A stretch of DNA of 64,000 bases from JANSYL01 sp965229695 (GCA_965229695.1 OZ245921.1:1178001-1242000), one strand, 5' to 3'; shown: positions 1 through 8,817, numbered from the stretch's first letter. Notes: generated from the sequence alone by a model not told the origin. Translations and numbers: made by a program.

Positions 1-74
1 TCTGCCGCGACCGCGCGCGAAAGCGTGCCTTTGCCAGCCGCCGCCGGCCCATCGATGGCTACGGTAAAACTCAT
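1..74 (-). CDS. cmk: Cytidylate kinase, N-terminal fragment
   Basis: Only the first 24 codons or so lie in the window. Read on the minus strand they begin MSFTVAIDGPAAAGKGTLSR, which is the N-terminus and glycine-rich P-loop of cytidylate kinase, the enzyme that phosphorylates CMP and dCMP. The start codon overlaps the stop of the upstream membrane-protein gene in an ATGA arrangement, so the genes are probably translationally coupled. aroA lies two genes upstream on the same strand, and the aroA-cmk neighbourhood is common in alphaproteobacteria. The call rests on this short stretch plus the context. Confidence 0.85.
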   Translation of the reverse strand, partial: MSFTVAIDGPAAAGKGTLSRAVAA

Positions 75-604
75 GCGCCCGCCCCCCGCAGTTTTGCAAA
101 GCCACGCAGGGCCAGCAGACCCAGAATGACCAGAATGCTCACCGTATTGCACAGGGATTTGGCCAAGGTCAGCATATTCGCCCGCGCCACCTGATCCACC
201 GTGATCTGATCCGCCCCGGTCTGCAGCAAGGCGCGCACGGCGCTGTTTTCCATCAGATCGGCGGTCATGCCACACGCCGCAACCGCGACCAGCACCAGCC
301 GCAGCCAGCCGGGCCAACCGGGCGTCAGCACCCAAGCCCCGATGGCCAAGACAACAGCCGCCGCTGGCGGATAGATCGTATCCAGCACCGCTTGCGGGCC
401 CAAATACATCGCCCGCCCCTCCGCGCTAAGCGCGGTCAGAAACGCTTGGGCCTCCGCCAGGGCATATCCCGAAAACCGCAGGTCAAAGGCCGGTTGCCCC
501 CCCGCCTCGGCCTCGATCAGGGCAAGCGACCAAACTGACATGGCCATGAATACCCCAAAGGTGAAAAGGCATAGCAATAGATATGCGAATGCGCCACGGC
601 TCAT
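71..604 (-). CDS. Small integral membrane protein of unknown function
   Basis: This 177-residue protein has about four hydrophobic segments: residues 7-30, about 80-95, 100-113, and 150-167. I do not recognise a named family or a catalytic motif. It sits between a GFA-family gene and cmk. Its start overlaps the end of the GFA gene and its stop overlaps the start of cmk (ATGA junctions), so it is co-transcribed and probably translationally coupled. A role cannot be deduced. The gene appears to be a lineage insertion into the usual aroA-cmk pair. Confidence 0.6.
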   Translation of the reverse strand: MSRGAFAYLLLCLFTFGVFMAMSVWSLALIEAEAGGQPAFDLRFSGYALAEAQAFLTALSAEGRAMYLGPQAVLDTIYPPAAAVVLAIGAWVLTPGWPGWLRLVLVAVAACGMTADLMENSAVRALLQTGADQITVDQVARANMLTLAKSLCNTVSILVILGLLALRGFAKLRGAGA

Positions 605-1005
605 GGATCGACCATGGTGGTCAATGTGGGATCAGCACCGGGCGCCTGTGGTAGATCGTCAGCGATCTCGTAATACGCGCCCTTGTCAGCGCAATAGATA
701 TGGCCGGCCAAGGTAATACCCGGATCGCCATCAAGCGTGCCCGCGAAAATCGACAGATTCGCCCCCGCCCCATCCCAAAACAGGTTTGATCCGCAAATGC
801 CGCAAAACCCGCGCCGGGCGGTGCCCGAGCTTTGATACCACGTCACCTGGCCTTTGATATCGACCTGCTCCCGGGGTGCAGAGGTCGCGGTCACATAATT
901 GCCGCTGGTCTTCCGGCATTGCTGGCAATGGCAGGCGATAACGGGCCGCAAAGGGCCGCTGGTTTCAAACCGCACCGCGCCGCATAAACAGGAACCGGTC
1001 GCCAA
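601..1005 (-). CDS. GFA / CENP-V family zinc-binding protein
   Basis: The 134-residue protein has the cysteine pattern of the glutathione-dependent formaldehyde-activating (GFA) fold: CLCGAVRF near the N-terminus, CHCQQCRKTSG near residues 26-36, and CGICGSNLFW near residues 68-77. These cysteines bind structural zinc in the family. Most members have no proven substrate, so a glutathione-formaldehyde role should not be assumed. The gene lies 75 bp downstream of aroA on the same strand and overlaps the next membrane-protein gene by 4 bp, so it belongs to the aroA-cmk transcription unit. Confidence 0.8.
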   Translation of the reverse strand: MATGSCLCGAVRFETSGPLRPVIACHCQQCRKTSGNYVTATSAPREQVDIKGQVTWYQSSGTARRGFCGICGSNLFWDGAGANLSIFAGTLDGDPGITLAGHIYCADKGAYYEIADDLPQAPGADPTLTTMVDP

Positions 1006-1080
1006 GGGCCCATATCTCCATCAGTGTTTCTGCAAGCTGTGATTTGTGCAAATCCCACGCGCCAAGACAAGGCTTACGGG

Positions 1081-2433
1081 TCACATATTGCTGCGCTCAA
1101 TGCGTGCCCCAAGATCGCGCATCAAAGGCTCGAAGATCGGGAAACTGGTGGTGATCGGACCGCCATCGTCGATCCGCACGGGTTTGTCCGAGGCCATGCC
1201 CAGGCACAGGAACGACATGGCGATCCGATGGTCGAGATGCGCCTGGGCAAGCCCGCCGCCGGGCACACTGCCCGGCTCGTTACCGTCGACGATCCACCAA
1301 TCGGGCCCGTCTTCAACCGTGACGCCGTTCGCCCGCAAGCCATCTGCCATCGCGGCAATCCGGTCGCTCTCTTTGACCCGTAGTTCGGCAACGCCGCGCA
1401 TGGTCGTGCGGCCTTGGGCATTGGCGGCCACCACCGACAGGATCGGGTATTCATCAATCATGCTGGCGGCGCGCTCGGGCGGCACCTCGATGCCTTCCAT
1501 ATCGGGTGAAAACCGCGCGCGCAGATCGGCCACAGGCTCCCCCCCCGCCTCACGCAGGTTCTCATAGGTCAGATCAGCGCCCATCTCCTGCAAGGTGGTG
1601 AAGAGCCCGGCACGGGTCGGGTTCAGGCCGATATTGGGCACCAAAACGTCCGACCCTTCGGTGATCAAAGCAGCACAAACCGGAAAGGCGGCCGAGGACG
1701 GATCGCGCGGCACGGTGATGTCAATCGGCGTCAACTCGGGTTGTCCGGTCAGGGTGATCACCCGGCCCTCCTCGGTAATCTCCGTGGTGATCTCAGCACC
1801 AAAGCCCGCCAGCATCCGCTCGCTATGGTCGCGCGTTGCCTCGGCCTCAATCACAACCGTCTGGCCCGGCGCGTTCAGGCCCGCCAGCAACACAGCCGAT
1901 TTCACCTGGGCCGAGGGAACGAGCACGGTGTAGCGGGCGGGCACCGGCTCCGCCGCCCCAACCAAGGTCATCGGCAAGCGCCCGCCCGCGCGCCCATAGG
2001 CCTGGGTGCCAAAAAGCGCCAAAGGATCTGTGATGCGCGCCATGGGTCGTTTCACCAAACTCGCATCCCCCGTGAACGTCACCGAAATGGGAGAGGTCGC
2101 AACGGCCCCCATCAAAAGCCGCACCCCGGTGCCAGAATTCCCGCAATCGATCACCTGATCGGGCTCGGCAAAACCGCCAACGCCAACGCCATGCACCGAC
2201 CAATCCCCATCGCCATGGCGCGTCACCTCGGCCCCCAAGGCCCGCATCGCCGCCGCCGTGTCCAACACATCTTGGCCTTCCAACAGGCCGGTGATCCTGG
2301 TTTCCCCCACCGCCATGGCTCCAAGGATCAGGCTGCGGTGGCTGATCGACTTGTCGCCCGGCACGTCAGCAACACCGGTCAGCGCCGCGCTTTTCCGCGA
2401 CAGCATCGGTTTTGGCTCACCATGGCTCGACAT
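1081..2433 (-). CDS. aroA: 3-phosphoshikimate 1-carboxyvinyltransferase (EPSP synthase, class II-like)
   Basis: AroA joins phosphoenolpyruvate and shikimate-3-phosphate in aromatic amino-acid synthesis. The 450-residue protein has the N-terminal PGDKSISHRS motif (about residues 25-34), a SLVKRPM segment, the RVKESDRIAA segment and the C-terminal LDHRIAMSF motif. Overall it resembles the class II (CP4-type) enzymes of alphaproteobacteria. At about residues 98-103 it reads CGNSGTG, whereas the glyphosate-tolerant CP4 enzyme has alanine at the position of the second G. This enzyme therefore carries the glycine associated with glyphosate sensitivity. It leads the minus-strand unit that runs into cmk. 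Confidence 0.97.
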   Translation of the reverse strand: MSSHGEPKPMLSRKSAALTGVADVPGDKSISHRSLILGAMAVGETRITGLLEGQDVLDTAAAMRALGAEVTRHGDGDWSVHGVGVGGFAEPDQVIDCGNSGTGVRLLMGAVATSPISVTFTGDASLVKRPMARITDPLALFGTQAYGRAGGRLPMTLVGAAEPVPARYTVLVPSAQVKSAVLLAGLNAPGQTVVIEAEATRDHSERMLAGFGAEITTEITEEGRVITLTGQPELTPIDITVPRDPSSAAFPVCAALITEGSDVLVPNIGLNPTRAGLFTTLQEMGADLTYENLREAGGEPVADLRARFSPDMEGIEVPPERAASMIDEYPILSVVAANAQGRTTMRGVAELRVKESDRIAAMADGLRANGVTVEDGPDWWIVDGNEPGSVPGGGLAQAHLDHRIAMSFLCLGMASDKPVRIDDGGPITTSFPIFEPLMRDLGARIERSNM

Positions 2434-2524
2434 TGCCCGACTCCCTCACTCCGGTTTCCGGCCTGATAGACTGCGGCACGGGGCGGGTCCACACCTCGAA
2501 CACCCCATCCCCTTCATCTTGGCC

Positions 2525-2559
2525 AAAAAACTCCGGAGGTTTGGAGGCAGCGCCTCCAA
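2525..2559 (-). terminator. Probable intrinsic terminator downstream of trmB
   Basis: On the minus strand, a perfect 8-bp stem with a 3-nt loop (2541-2559, TTGGAGGC/GCCTCCAA) is followed by a second short palindrome, CTCCGGAG, and a run of six T (2525-2530). It lies in the 200-bp gap between trmB and aroA. Confidence 0.6.
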
Positions 2560-2572
2560 GCGGCCCTGCGAC

Positions 2573-2588
2573 GGCCCCAAAAGGGGCC
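2573..2588 (-). repeat. GGCCCC-AAAA-GGGGCC hairpin downstream of trmB
   Basis: A perfect 6-bp inverted repeat with a 4-nt loop lies just past the trmB stop. It may stabilise the 3' end or add to the terminator at 2525-2559. It has no T tract of its own. Confidence 0.4.
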
Positions 2589-2632
2589 TGAGCCGGGCCG
2601 CCCCACCGGCGACGCCAAAAGCGGCGCATGGA

Positions 2633-3337
2633 TCAGAGGCGCTGAAACGTCAGGTAATGCGGCACCCGCCCCTCACGCAGCGCTTTTTGCTCATAGCGCG
2701 TCGATATCCAATCCCCCCAAGGCTCCCGCCAATCGGTGGCGCGCTCGGCCTGCCACGCAAAGCCAAAGCGCGGCACCTCCTGCAGGGTCTGGCGCACATA
2801 GTCGGGAATATCCGTAGCGACGCGAAACTCAGCGCCGGACTTCAACGCTGCGGCTAGCGGAACGAGGTGTTCCTCGGTGACAAAGCGCCGACGATGGTGC
2901 CGCGCTTTCGGCCAAGGATCGGGATAAAGTAGAAAGGCTTTTGCAATCGAGCCACGGGGCAAAACGTCGAACAGGTCGCGCGCATCACCGGGGAAAACCG
3001 CCAGGTTGGTGACACCTACCGCCCGGATCTTGCCCAGCAGCATGGCGACGCCATTGATGTAGGGCTCGCACCCGATGATGCCGATCTCGGGATTCAAAGC
3101 GGCTTGATGCACCAAATGCTCACCACCGCCGAACCCGACCTCTAGCCAAACCTCGCGCCCGCTAAAGCGCGCCGCCAGATCAAGCGGCGCACGTTCGGGG
3201 TTTTCCTCCCACCCCACCGGGCCAGGTGACAGCGCCGCCAAATCCTCCTGCAAATAGCGCTCCTGGCTTTGCTTGAGGTGTTGGCCTTTGCGGCGGCCAT
3301 AAAAATTGCGATGGGGGCGTTTGGGCGGCTGTGTCAT
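2633..3337 (-). CDS. trmB: tRNA (guanine-N7-)-methyltransferase
   Basis: TrmB methylates G46 of tRNA at N7 with SAM. The 234-residue protein has a basic N-terminus (RPHRNFYGRRKGQ), the SAM-binding EVGFGGGEHL segment at about residues 67-76, the PDPWPKARHHRRR signature that contacts tRNA, and a TD[I/S]PDY-type segment. Length is normal for the family. It lies downstream of metK on the same strand, separated by a terminator-like hairpin at 3379-3410. Its product uses the SAM made by MetK. Confidence 0.95.
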   Translation of the reverse strand: MTQPPKRPHRNFYGRRKGQHLKQSQERYLQEDLAALSPGPVGWEENPERAPLDLAARFSGREVWLEVGFGGGEHLVHQAALNPEIGIIGCEPYINGVAMLLGKIRAVGVTNLAVFPGDARDLFDVLPRGSIAKAFLLYPDPWPKARHHRRRFVTEEHLVPLAAALKSGAEFRVATDIPDYVRQTLQEVPRFGFAWQAERATDWREPWGDWISTRYEQKALREGRVPHYLTFQRL

Positions 3338-3378
3338 CGGTGCCAGTTACTGCGTTGGCGTCCGGCGCTCAATCCATG

Positions 3379-3410
3379 AAAACGCCCGCGTCCCTTCTGG
3401 AACGCGGACG
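3379..3410 (-). terminator. Intrinsic terminator of metK
   Basis: On the minus strand a 12-bp stem with two G-U pairs (3383-3394 with 3399-3410, loop of 4 nt) is followed by TTTT at 3379-3382. It lies directly downstream of the metK stop codon. Confidence 0.75.
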
Positions 3411-3433
3411 CATTGTCTTGCGATCGATGCGGA

Positions 3434-4615
3434 TCAAACAGCCGATTTCAAGGCATCCACCAGATCGGTGCGTTCCCAGGAAAATCCGCCATCGGCCTCG
3501 GGCGTGCGGCCAAAATGGCCGTAAGCGGCGGTGCGCTGATAGATCGGCTTGTTCATGCCCAAATGGGTACGGATGCCACGCGGGGTCAGATCCATGATCT
3601 GATCAATGGCCTTTTCGATGCTGCTTTCATGCACCTGACCGGTGCCGTGGGTGTCAGCATAGATCGACAACGGCTTGGCCACGCCGATGGCGTAGCTAAG
3701 CTGAATGGTACAGCGTTGCGCCAAACCGGCGGCAACCACGTTTTTGGCCAGATAGCGCGCGGCATAGGCGGCCGAGCGGTCAACCTTGGTTGGGTCTTTG
3801 CCCGAAAACGCCCCACCGCCGTGCGGGGCCGCCCCGCCATAGGTATCAACGATAATCTTGCGACCGGTCAGGCCCGCATCGCCGTCGGGGCCGCCAATGA
3901 CAAACTTGCCAGTGGGGTTCACCCACCATTCGGTTCCGGCGGTCAGCCAGCCATCAGGCAGTTCTTCGCGGATATAAGGCTCGACAATCGCGCGCACATC
4001 GTACGAGGTGAGCGCCTCATCCAAATGCTGGGTCGACAACACGACCGAGGTCACCTCAACCGGCTTGCCATCCTCATAGCGCAGGGTGAGTTGGCTTTTG
4101 GCATCGGGTCCAAGCGCGGGCTCAGCGCCGTTTTTGCGCACCTCGGCCAGGCGGCGCAGGATGCAATGGGCGTAGTGGATTGGGGCAGGCATCAACTCGG
4201 GCGTTTCATCCACGGCATAGCCGAACATGATGCCCTGGTCGCCCGCACCTTCGTCTTTGTTATCGGCGGCATCGACGCCTTGGGCGATATGGGCCGATTG
4301 TTCGTGCAGCAGGTTTGTGACCTCGACGGTCTCGTGGTGGAATTTGTCCTGCTCGTACCCGATATCTTTGATGCAGGCGCGCGCGATATCTTCGATGCGG
4401 CCCATGTAATCGTGCAGCTTGTCCTGATCGCTCAGGCCAACTTCGCCACCGATCACAACGCGATTTGTCGTGGCAAAGGTTTCGCAGGCAACGCGGGCTT
4501 CGGGCTCTTCCGCCAGAAACGCGTCCAAAACGGCGTCCGAAATGCGGTCGCAAACTTTATCGGGGTGCCCTTCGGAGACGGATTCCGAAGTGAACAGGTA
4601 ATTCTTACGAGACAT
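3434..4615 (-). CDS. metK: S-adenosylmethionine synthetase
   Basis: MetK makes SAM from methionine and ATP. The 393-residue protein begins MSRKNYLFTSESVSEGHPDK and has the GAGDQGIMFGYA signature and the phosphate-binding segment GGGAFSGKDPTKVDRSA. An in-frame start 30 bp further upstream exists, but the start at 4615 is chosen because a GGAG Shine-Dalgarno sequence lies 7 nt ahead of it. That GGAG is also part of the SAM/SAH riboswitch pseudoknot at 4621-4665. The gene lies downstream of lnt and upstream of trmB. Expression is predicted to fall when SAM (or SAH) is abundant. Confidence 0.97.
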   Translation of the reverse strand: MSRKNYLFTSESVSEGHPDKVCDRISDAVLDAFLAEEPEARVACETFATTNRVVIGGEVGLSDQDKLHDYMGRIEDIARACIKDIGYEQDKFHHETVEVTNLLHEQSAHIAQGVDAADNKDEGAGDQGIMFGYAVDETPELMPAPIHYAHCILRRLAEVRKNGAEPALGPDAKSQLTLRYEDGKPVEVTSVVLSTQHLDEALTSYDVRAIVEPYIREELPDGWLTAGTEWWVNPTGKFVIGGPDGDAGLTGRKIIVDTYGGAAPHGGGAFSGKDPTKVDRSAAYAARYLAKNVVAAGLAQRCTIQLSYAIGVAKPLSIYADTHGTGQVHESSIEKAIDQIMDLTPRGIRTHLGMNKPIYQRTAAYGHFGRTPEADGGFSWERTDLVDALKSAV

Positions 4616-4620
4616 GAAAG

Positions 4621-4665
4621 TGCTCCATTGATGGTCTTGCCCCACGCCAGGAAGCCGTTGTGGGG
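4621..4665 (-). ncRNA. SAM/SAH riboswitch controlling metK
   Basis: Read on the minus strand, a 6-bp stem CCCCAC/GTGGGG encloses the 14-nt loop AACGGCTTCCTGGC. A linker then leads to AATGGAGCA, which carries the metK Shine-Dalgarno sequence. The loop GCTTC can pair with GGAGC to form an H-type pseudoknot that hides the ribosome-binding site. As I recall the published SAM/SAH riboswitch structure, its loop is identical. That class is known mainly from metK leaders in Rhodobacterales, which fits this position exactly. Confidence 0.92.
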
Positions 4666-4683
4666 ATGCGCCGCTTTACGCGG

Positions 4684-6219
4684 TCAGGAACGCCGGTGCA
4701 ATGGGGGCAAACGGCGCCCGCGCGCGATGATCCAGGCTGTGGCCAAAAAGACGATAAACAAAACCGGCCAATCGCCGGTCCGCGCATAAAGCGCGGGCGG
4801 CAAAGAGGGCGGCAATCGTGCATCCAAAAAGCCCGCTTCGTTCAAGGGTAGCGCCTGCACGACCTGCCCCCGCGCATCGATCACCGCGGAAACCCCGGTA
4901 TTGGCCGCGCGCAATACCGGCAACCCTTGTTCGGCGGCCCGAAGCCGGGCCAAGGCCAAGTGCTGATACGGGCCCGAGAAAGACCCGAACCACGCATCAT
5001 TGGTGACATGTACCATCCAATCCGGGCGGTCGACCTGCCGGATATAGCCAGGGAAGATCGCCTCGTAGCAAATCATCGCGAATGCACGGCCAAGCCCGCC
5101 CGGTAGGTCAAGCGCCGCAGGCCCCGCGCCGGGCCGAAACCCGTTGGGCAAACGCGCCGCCAAGGCCCGCAAACCCAATTGGTTCATAACCGTGTCAAAG
5201 GGTAGGTACTCGCCAAAAGGCACCAAGTGATGTTTGTCGTAAACTGCCGCGATCACCCCAAATTCATCCAAGACAGCCATCGTGTTGCGCGCGCGCATTC
5301 CATCGATCCGTTGCGCCCCCACAATGACATGCGCCCCACCCGCCGCATCGGACAGGCGCGCGCGCGCCACATCCGAGCGATCCAATAGCTGCGGCAAGCT
5401 CGTTTCCGGCCAAATGATCAAATCCGGCCATGGGTTGTCATTCAACGTGTCGGAGGCTGTCAGGTCCAAACCCCGCTGGAAGAAGATCGGGATCATTTCG
5501 GGCAACCATTTCTGGTCCTGCGGCGCGTTGGGCTGGATCAGCCGGATCACGGCCGCATCGCGGTCGGCAAGTGGCGCCTGCGGGGTCAAGGGCATGACGC
5601 CCGACACCAGCAGCGGCAACGCTGCGGCCAAACCCGCAATCAAGCCGGTGCGCAAAGCGGCCCAGGCAATCAGCGACGCCGAAAACAAGACCAGCGCATT
5701 CAATCCATGTGGCCCAACCAAGGCCGATATCGCCAAAAGCTCTGATCCGATCAGCACATGCCCCGGATGCGCCCAAGGGAAGCCGGTCAACACCGTGGCG
5801 CGCAAGTATTCCGCCCCCACCAGCAGCCCGGCCAAGGCCCAAAGCCGCGCGGTTCCGGGTGCCAGAAGCCATCCAGCCAACGCCCCGACCGCTCCCCAAA
5901 ACAGCGCCAAACCGCCGGCCATGAGGGCAAGCGCGAACGGGGCCATCCAGCCGAAACTGGCCGCATCAACCAGAAAGGGTTCGACAATCCAATGCAAAGA
6001 CACCGCGAAATAGGCGGTTCCGGCAGCCCACAGGCTCGGGCCAAGCCGATCCTTCGCGGGCACGGTCGAGGCGATCACCATAACGCCCGCCAGCGCAAAA
6101 GGCGTCAGCATCCAAAGATCAAACGGGGCATGGCCCAGGGCGGCAATCCCACCAAGCACGGCAGAAACAGCATGTCTGCGCCAGCCGGATAGTTGTGCCA
6201 GAACCGAAACCAGGGCCAT
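4684..6219 (-). CDS. lnt: Apolipoprotein N-acyltransferase
   Basis: Lnt adds the third acyl chain to the N-terminal cysteine of lipoproteins in the inner membrane. The 511-residue protein has several N-terminal membrane segments (about residues 15-205), then a periplasmic nitrilase-like domain, then a C-terminal membrane helix. The nitrilase triad is visible as Glu in IIWPETSLP (about 270), Lys in YDKHHLVPFGEYLPF (about 333) and Cys in ICYEAIFPG (about 385). It lies 11 bp downstream of the CorC-like gene, which is the usual order in proteobacteria. Confidence 0.95.
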   Translation of the reverse strand: MALVSVLAQLSGWRRHAVSAVLGGIAALGHAPFDLWMLTPFALAGVMVIASTVPAKDRLGPSLWAAGTAYFAVSLHWIVEPFLVDAASFGWMAPFALALMAGGLALFWGAVGALAGWLLAPGTARLWALAGLLVGAEYLRATVLTGFPWAHPGHVLIGSELLAISALVGPHGLNALVLFSASLIAWAALRTGLIAGLAAALPLLVSGVMPLTPQAPLADRDAAVIRLIQPNAPQDQKWLPEMIPIFFQRGLDLTASDTLNDNPWPDLIIWPETSLPQLLDRSDVARARLSDAAGGAHVIVGAQRIDGMRARNTMAVLDEFGVIAAVYDKHHLVPFGEYLPFDTVMNQLGLRALAARLPNGFRPGAGPAALDLPGGLGRAFAMICYEAIFPGYIRQVDRPDWMVHVTNDAWFGSFSGPYQHLALARLRAAEQGLPVLRAANTGVSAVIDARGQVVQALPLNEAGFLDARLPPSLPPALYARTGDWPVLFIVFLATAWIIARGRRLPPLHRRS

Positions 6220-6230
6220 GGATGCTCCGG

Positions 6231-7124
6231 CTAACCCCGGCGCGCTTTCGGCAGTCGCACCCGCAGCCGTTTGATCCGCCTTGGGTCGGCATCAACAACT
6301 TCGAACTCAACGCCCGAAGCATGTTGAACCACCTCACCCCGCGCGGGCACGCGCCCCGACAATAGGAAGACCAAGCCGCCCAGCGTATCGACCTCCTCAT
6401 CATCGGCGTGTTCAAGGCTCATGCCGATCTCGGCCTCGAACTCCTCCAACGGGGTGCGGGCGATGGCAAGATAGGCTCCCGGCCCTTCGGCGGTCCAGGG
6501 CTGCGCCTCTTCAATGTCGTGTTCATCTTCGATCTCACCAATGACCTGTTCGATGAGGTCTTCGATTGTGACGAGCCCGTCGACACCGCCATATTCATCG
6601 ATCACCAGGGCCATATGCGTGCGGTCGGTTTGCATTTTGGTCAGCAGCACACCGATGGGCATGGAAGGCGGCGCATAAAGCAAGGGCCGCAGCATGGTTT
6701 TCAAGTGGAAGCCATTGCCGCCGCCGTTGAATCCAAACTTCAACGCCACGTCTTTCAGGTGGATCAGACCAACCGGGCTGTCGAGCGTGCCTTCGTAAAC
6801 CGGCAATCGGGTCAGCCCGCTTTCGCGGAAGACCGCGATCAACTCATCCAAAGCCATGTCGCAAGGGGCCGAAACAATCTCGGCCCTGGGCACGGCCACA
6901 TCCTCGACCCGCATCCGGCGCAGGTTCGACATGCCGAACTGCGGCAACACCACACCATTGGCGGCGGTCTGTGACTGTTCATGTCCGTTGAGGTCCGCAG
7001 CTTCGGGGCTTTCACCGCCCCTAAACAGCCGCGCAAAAAACCCCGGCCTCGAAGGCCCCGGGTCTTCCTCTTCCCCCTGCGCGCCACGCGCCGCAGGAGA
7101 CGAGGGATCAGGATTTGAGCTCAT
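6231..7124 (-). CDS. CorC/TlyC-type CBS-domain protein
   Basis: The protein (about 297 residues) has a low-complexity acidic N-terminus, two CBS domains (about residues 75-200, with DEYGGVDGLVTIEDLIEQ typical of the second) and a C-terminal CorC/HlyC transporter-associated domain ending DADPRRIKRLRV. These proteins are cytosolic partners linked to Mg/Co homeostasis or membrane integrity. Older annotations call them haemolysins. The start at 7124 (MSSN) and an in-frame ATG at 7139 are both possible; AAGGAG lies just ahead of the former at tight spacing. It lies between ybeY and lnt. Confidence 0.88.
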   Translation of the reverse strand: MSSNPDPSSPAARGAQGEEEDPGPSRPGFFARLFRGGESPEAADLNGHEQSQTAANGVVLPQFGMSNLRRMRVEDVAVPRAEIVSAPCDMALDELIAVFRESGLTRLPVYEGTLDSPVGLIHLKDVALKFGFNGGGNGFHLKTMLRPLLYAPPSMPIGVLLTKMQTDRTHMALVIDEYGGVDGLVTIEDLIEQVIGEIEDEHDIEEAQPWTAEGPGAYLAIARTPLEEFEAEIGMSLEHADDEEVDTLGGLVFLLSGRVPARGEVVQHASGVEFEVVDADPRRIKRLRVRLPKARRG

Positions 7125-7168
7125 GGCTCCTTTCCGCATTACATACCGGGCCTAACACGCCCGTTGCC

Positions 7169-7666
7169 TCAATATGGGTCAGGTACCCCCAATCTTGCAA
7201 GGATACGCGTCTCCAATCCCTCCATCAGGGCGGCATCGGGGTCATTTATGTGATCAAATCCCAACAAATGCAGCAATCCGTGGGTCAAAAGGTGCGCAAG
7301 ATGCTGCTCGAAGGGGCGCCCCGCGGCTTCGGCTTCGCGCTGCAAAACCCCCAAGGCCAGCGCGATATCCCCCAGCTCCAGCGGCGGGCCGACCGGATGT
7401 GGCGGGGGAAGATGTGGCATTTCCCCAGGCGTGGCAGCGGCGCGATCTTCTGACGGCCAGGAAAGGACATTGGTGGGGCTGGGTTTGCCCCGGAAATCGG
7501 CGTTGAGCGTGGCGATCCGCGTGTCGTCGCAGGCCAAGATGCTGACGGCAAATTGGCTTGGCTCCAGTCCCAGCTCATCCAGGGTGGTTTCCCCGACACG
7601 CATGGCAAGGCTTTCCAGCATCGCCTCGGGCCAGGCGTCATCTTCGATCAGAATGTCGATGTCCAT
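7169..7666 (-). CDS. ybeY: Endoribonuclease YbeY (rRNA maturation factor)
   Basis: YbeY is a zinc-dependent single-strand endoribonuclease needed for 16S rRNA 3'-end maturation and ribosome quality control. The 165-residue protein has the metal-binding HGLLHLLGFDH motif at about residues 128-138, matching the family consensus HGxLHLxGxDH, and the upstream TNVLSWPSE segment. It lies between phoH and the CorC-like gene in the standard order. Confidence 0.95.
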   Translation of the reverse strand: MDIDILIEDDAWPEAMLESLAMRVGETTLDELGLEPSQFAVSILACDDTRIATLNADFRGKPSPTNVLSWPSEDRAAATPGEMPHLPPPHPVGPPLELGDIALALGVLQREAEAAGRPFEQHLAHLLTHGLLHLLGFDHINDPDAALMEGLETRILARLGVPDPY

Positions 7667-7743
7667 CTGAACCCCCTAGCAAGCCATGAGGCGCGGGTCA
7701 CGGGACCAATACGGCCATAGCGACAGCCAAGGTTGCCGCAGCC

Positions 7744-8817
7744 TCAGCCCGGTTCAGCATCCGAATCGTAAGCTTCGATGATCTTCGCAACCATTGGGTG
7801 CCGCACAACATCCTTGGCTGAGAAGTAGTTGAAGCTGATCCCGTCCACACCGCCAAGAATGCGTTCCGCTTCGATCAAGCCACTGGTCACACCGCGCGGC
7901 AGGTCCACCTGGCTGCGGTCGCCGGTGATCACCATGCGGCTGCCTTGGCCCAAACGGGTCAGGAACATCTTCATCTGCATCGAAGTGGCGTTTTGTGCCT
8001 CATCCAACACCACGTAAGCGTTCGACAGCGTGCGTCCGCGCATGAAAGCCAAGGGCGCGATTTCGATGGTCTTTTCTTCCATCAGCTTCGCCAATTGCTT
8101 GCCCGGCAGAAAATCATTCAGCGCGTCATAAAGCGGCTGCATGTAGGGATCGACTTTCTCCTTCATATCGCCGGGCAGAAAGCCCAAGCGTTCGCCCGCC
8201 TCAACCGCCGGGCGGCTCAGGATGATCTTATCGACATGACCATTGATCATCTGGTTCACGGCCACAGCGACGGCCAGGTAGGTTTTGCCGGTACCCGCAG
8301 GCCCGATCCCAAAGGCCAGTTCGTTCTGAAACAACGCGCGCACATAATCCTGTTGCGCTTTGGTGCGCGGCTCCACGGTTTTCTTTCGGGTGCCGATCTC
8401 TAACGCCGAGCCATCGAACATCTCGATCTGATCGCCATCGCGCGCGCCGGTATCCTCTGCCGATCCGCGCAGGCGCACGGCGGCGTCGATATCGCCCGGT
8501 TCAACCCCGCGCCCGGCCTCAAGCCGTTCATAGAGGCCACGCAACACCTCGGCCGCCTCTTCACGGGCGTCGCCCAAAAGCGCCAACTCGTTCCCGCGCC
8601 GAAGGATATGGACAGAAAGCAGGTGTTCGATCTGGGCCAGGTTGCGGTCAAACTCGCCGCATAGCTCGATCAAAAGCCGGTTGTCGGGGAACTGAAGCAG
8701 CAGTTCGACCGGGGTGCCATCGGTAGGGACGGCGAGTGGAGTGATCGTCAAATCACGCTCCGCGTTAGGGTTGCTCCTGCCCACCAGTGTTGCAACCCAT
8801 CCGCCTGGACGCAACAC
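7744..8817 (-). CDS. phoH: PhoH-like ATPase
   Basis: The 357-residue protein has an N-terminal KH-like region and a P-loop ATPase domain with Walker A GPAGTGKTYLAV (about residue 170) and Walker B VVLDEAQNA. PhoH-like proteins work with YbeY in RNA metabolism, although the exact role is not settled. The first codon shown is GTG at 8817. No ribosome-binding site is convincing, and nearby in-frame GTG at 8784 or a TTG near LTITPLAVP are alternatives. A terminator-like hairpin lies immediately upstream (8864-8889), so this gene probably has its own promoter or depends on readthrough. Confidence 0.9.
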   Translation of the reverse strand: MLRPGGWVATLVGRSNPNAERDLTITPLAVPTDGTPVELLLQFPDNRLLIELCGEFDRNLAQIEHLLSVHILRRGNELALLGDAREEAAEVLRGLYERLEAGRGVEPGDIDAAVRLRGSAEDTGARDGDQIEMFDGSALEIGTRKKTVEPRTKAQQDYVRALFQNELAFGIGPAGTGKTYLAVAVAVNQMINGHVDKIILSRPAVEAGERLGFLPGDMKEKVDPYMQPLYDALNDFLPGKQLAKLMEEKTIEIAPLAFMRGRTLSNAYVVLDEAQNATSMQMKMFLTRLGQGSRMVITGDRSQVDLPRGVTSGLIEAERILGGVDGISFNYFSAKDVVRHPMVAKIIEAYDSDAEPG

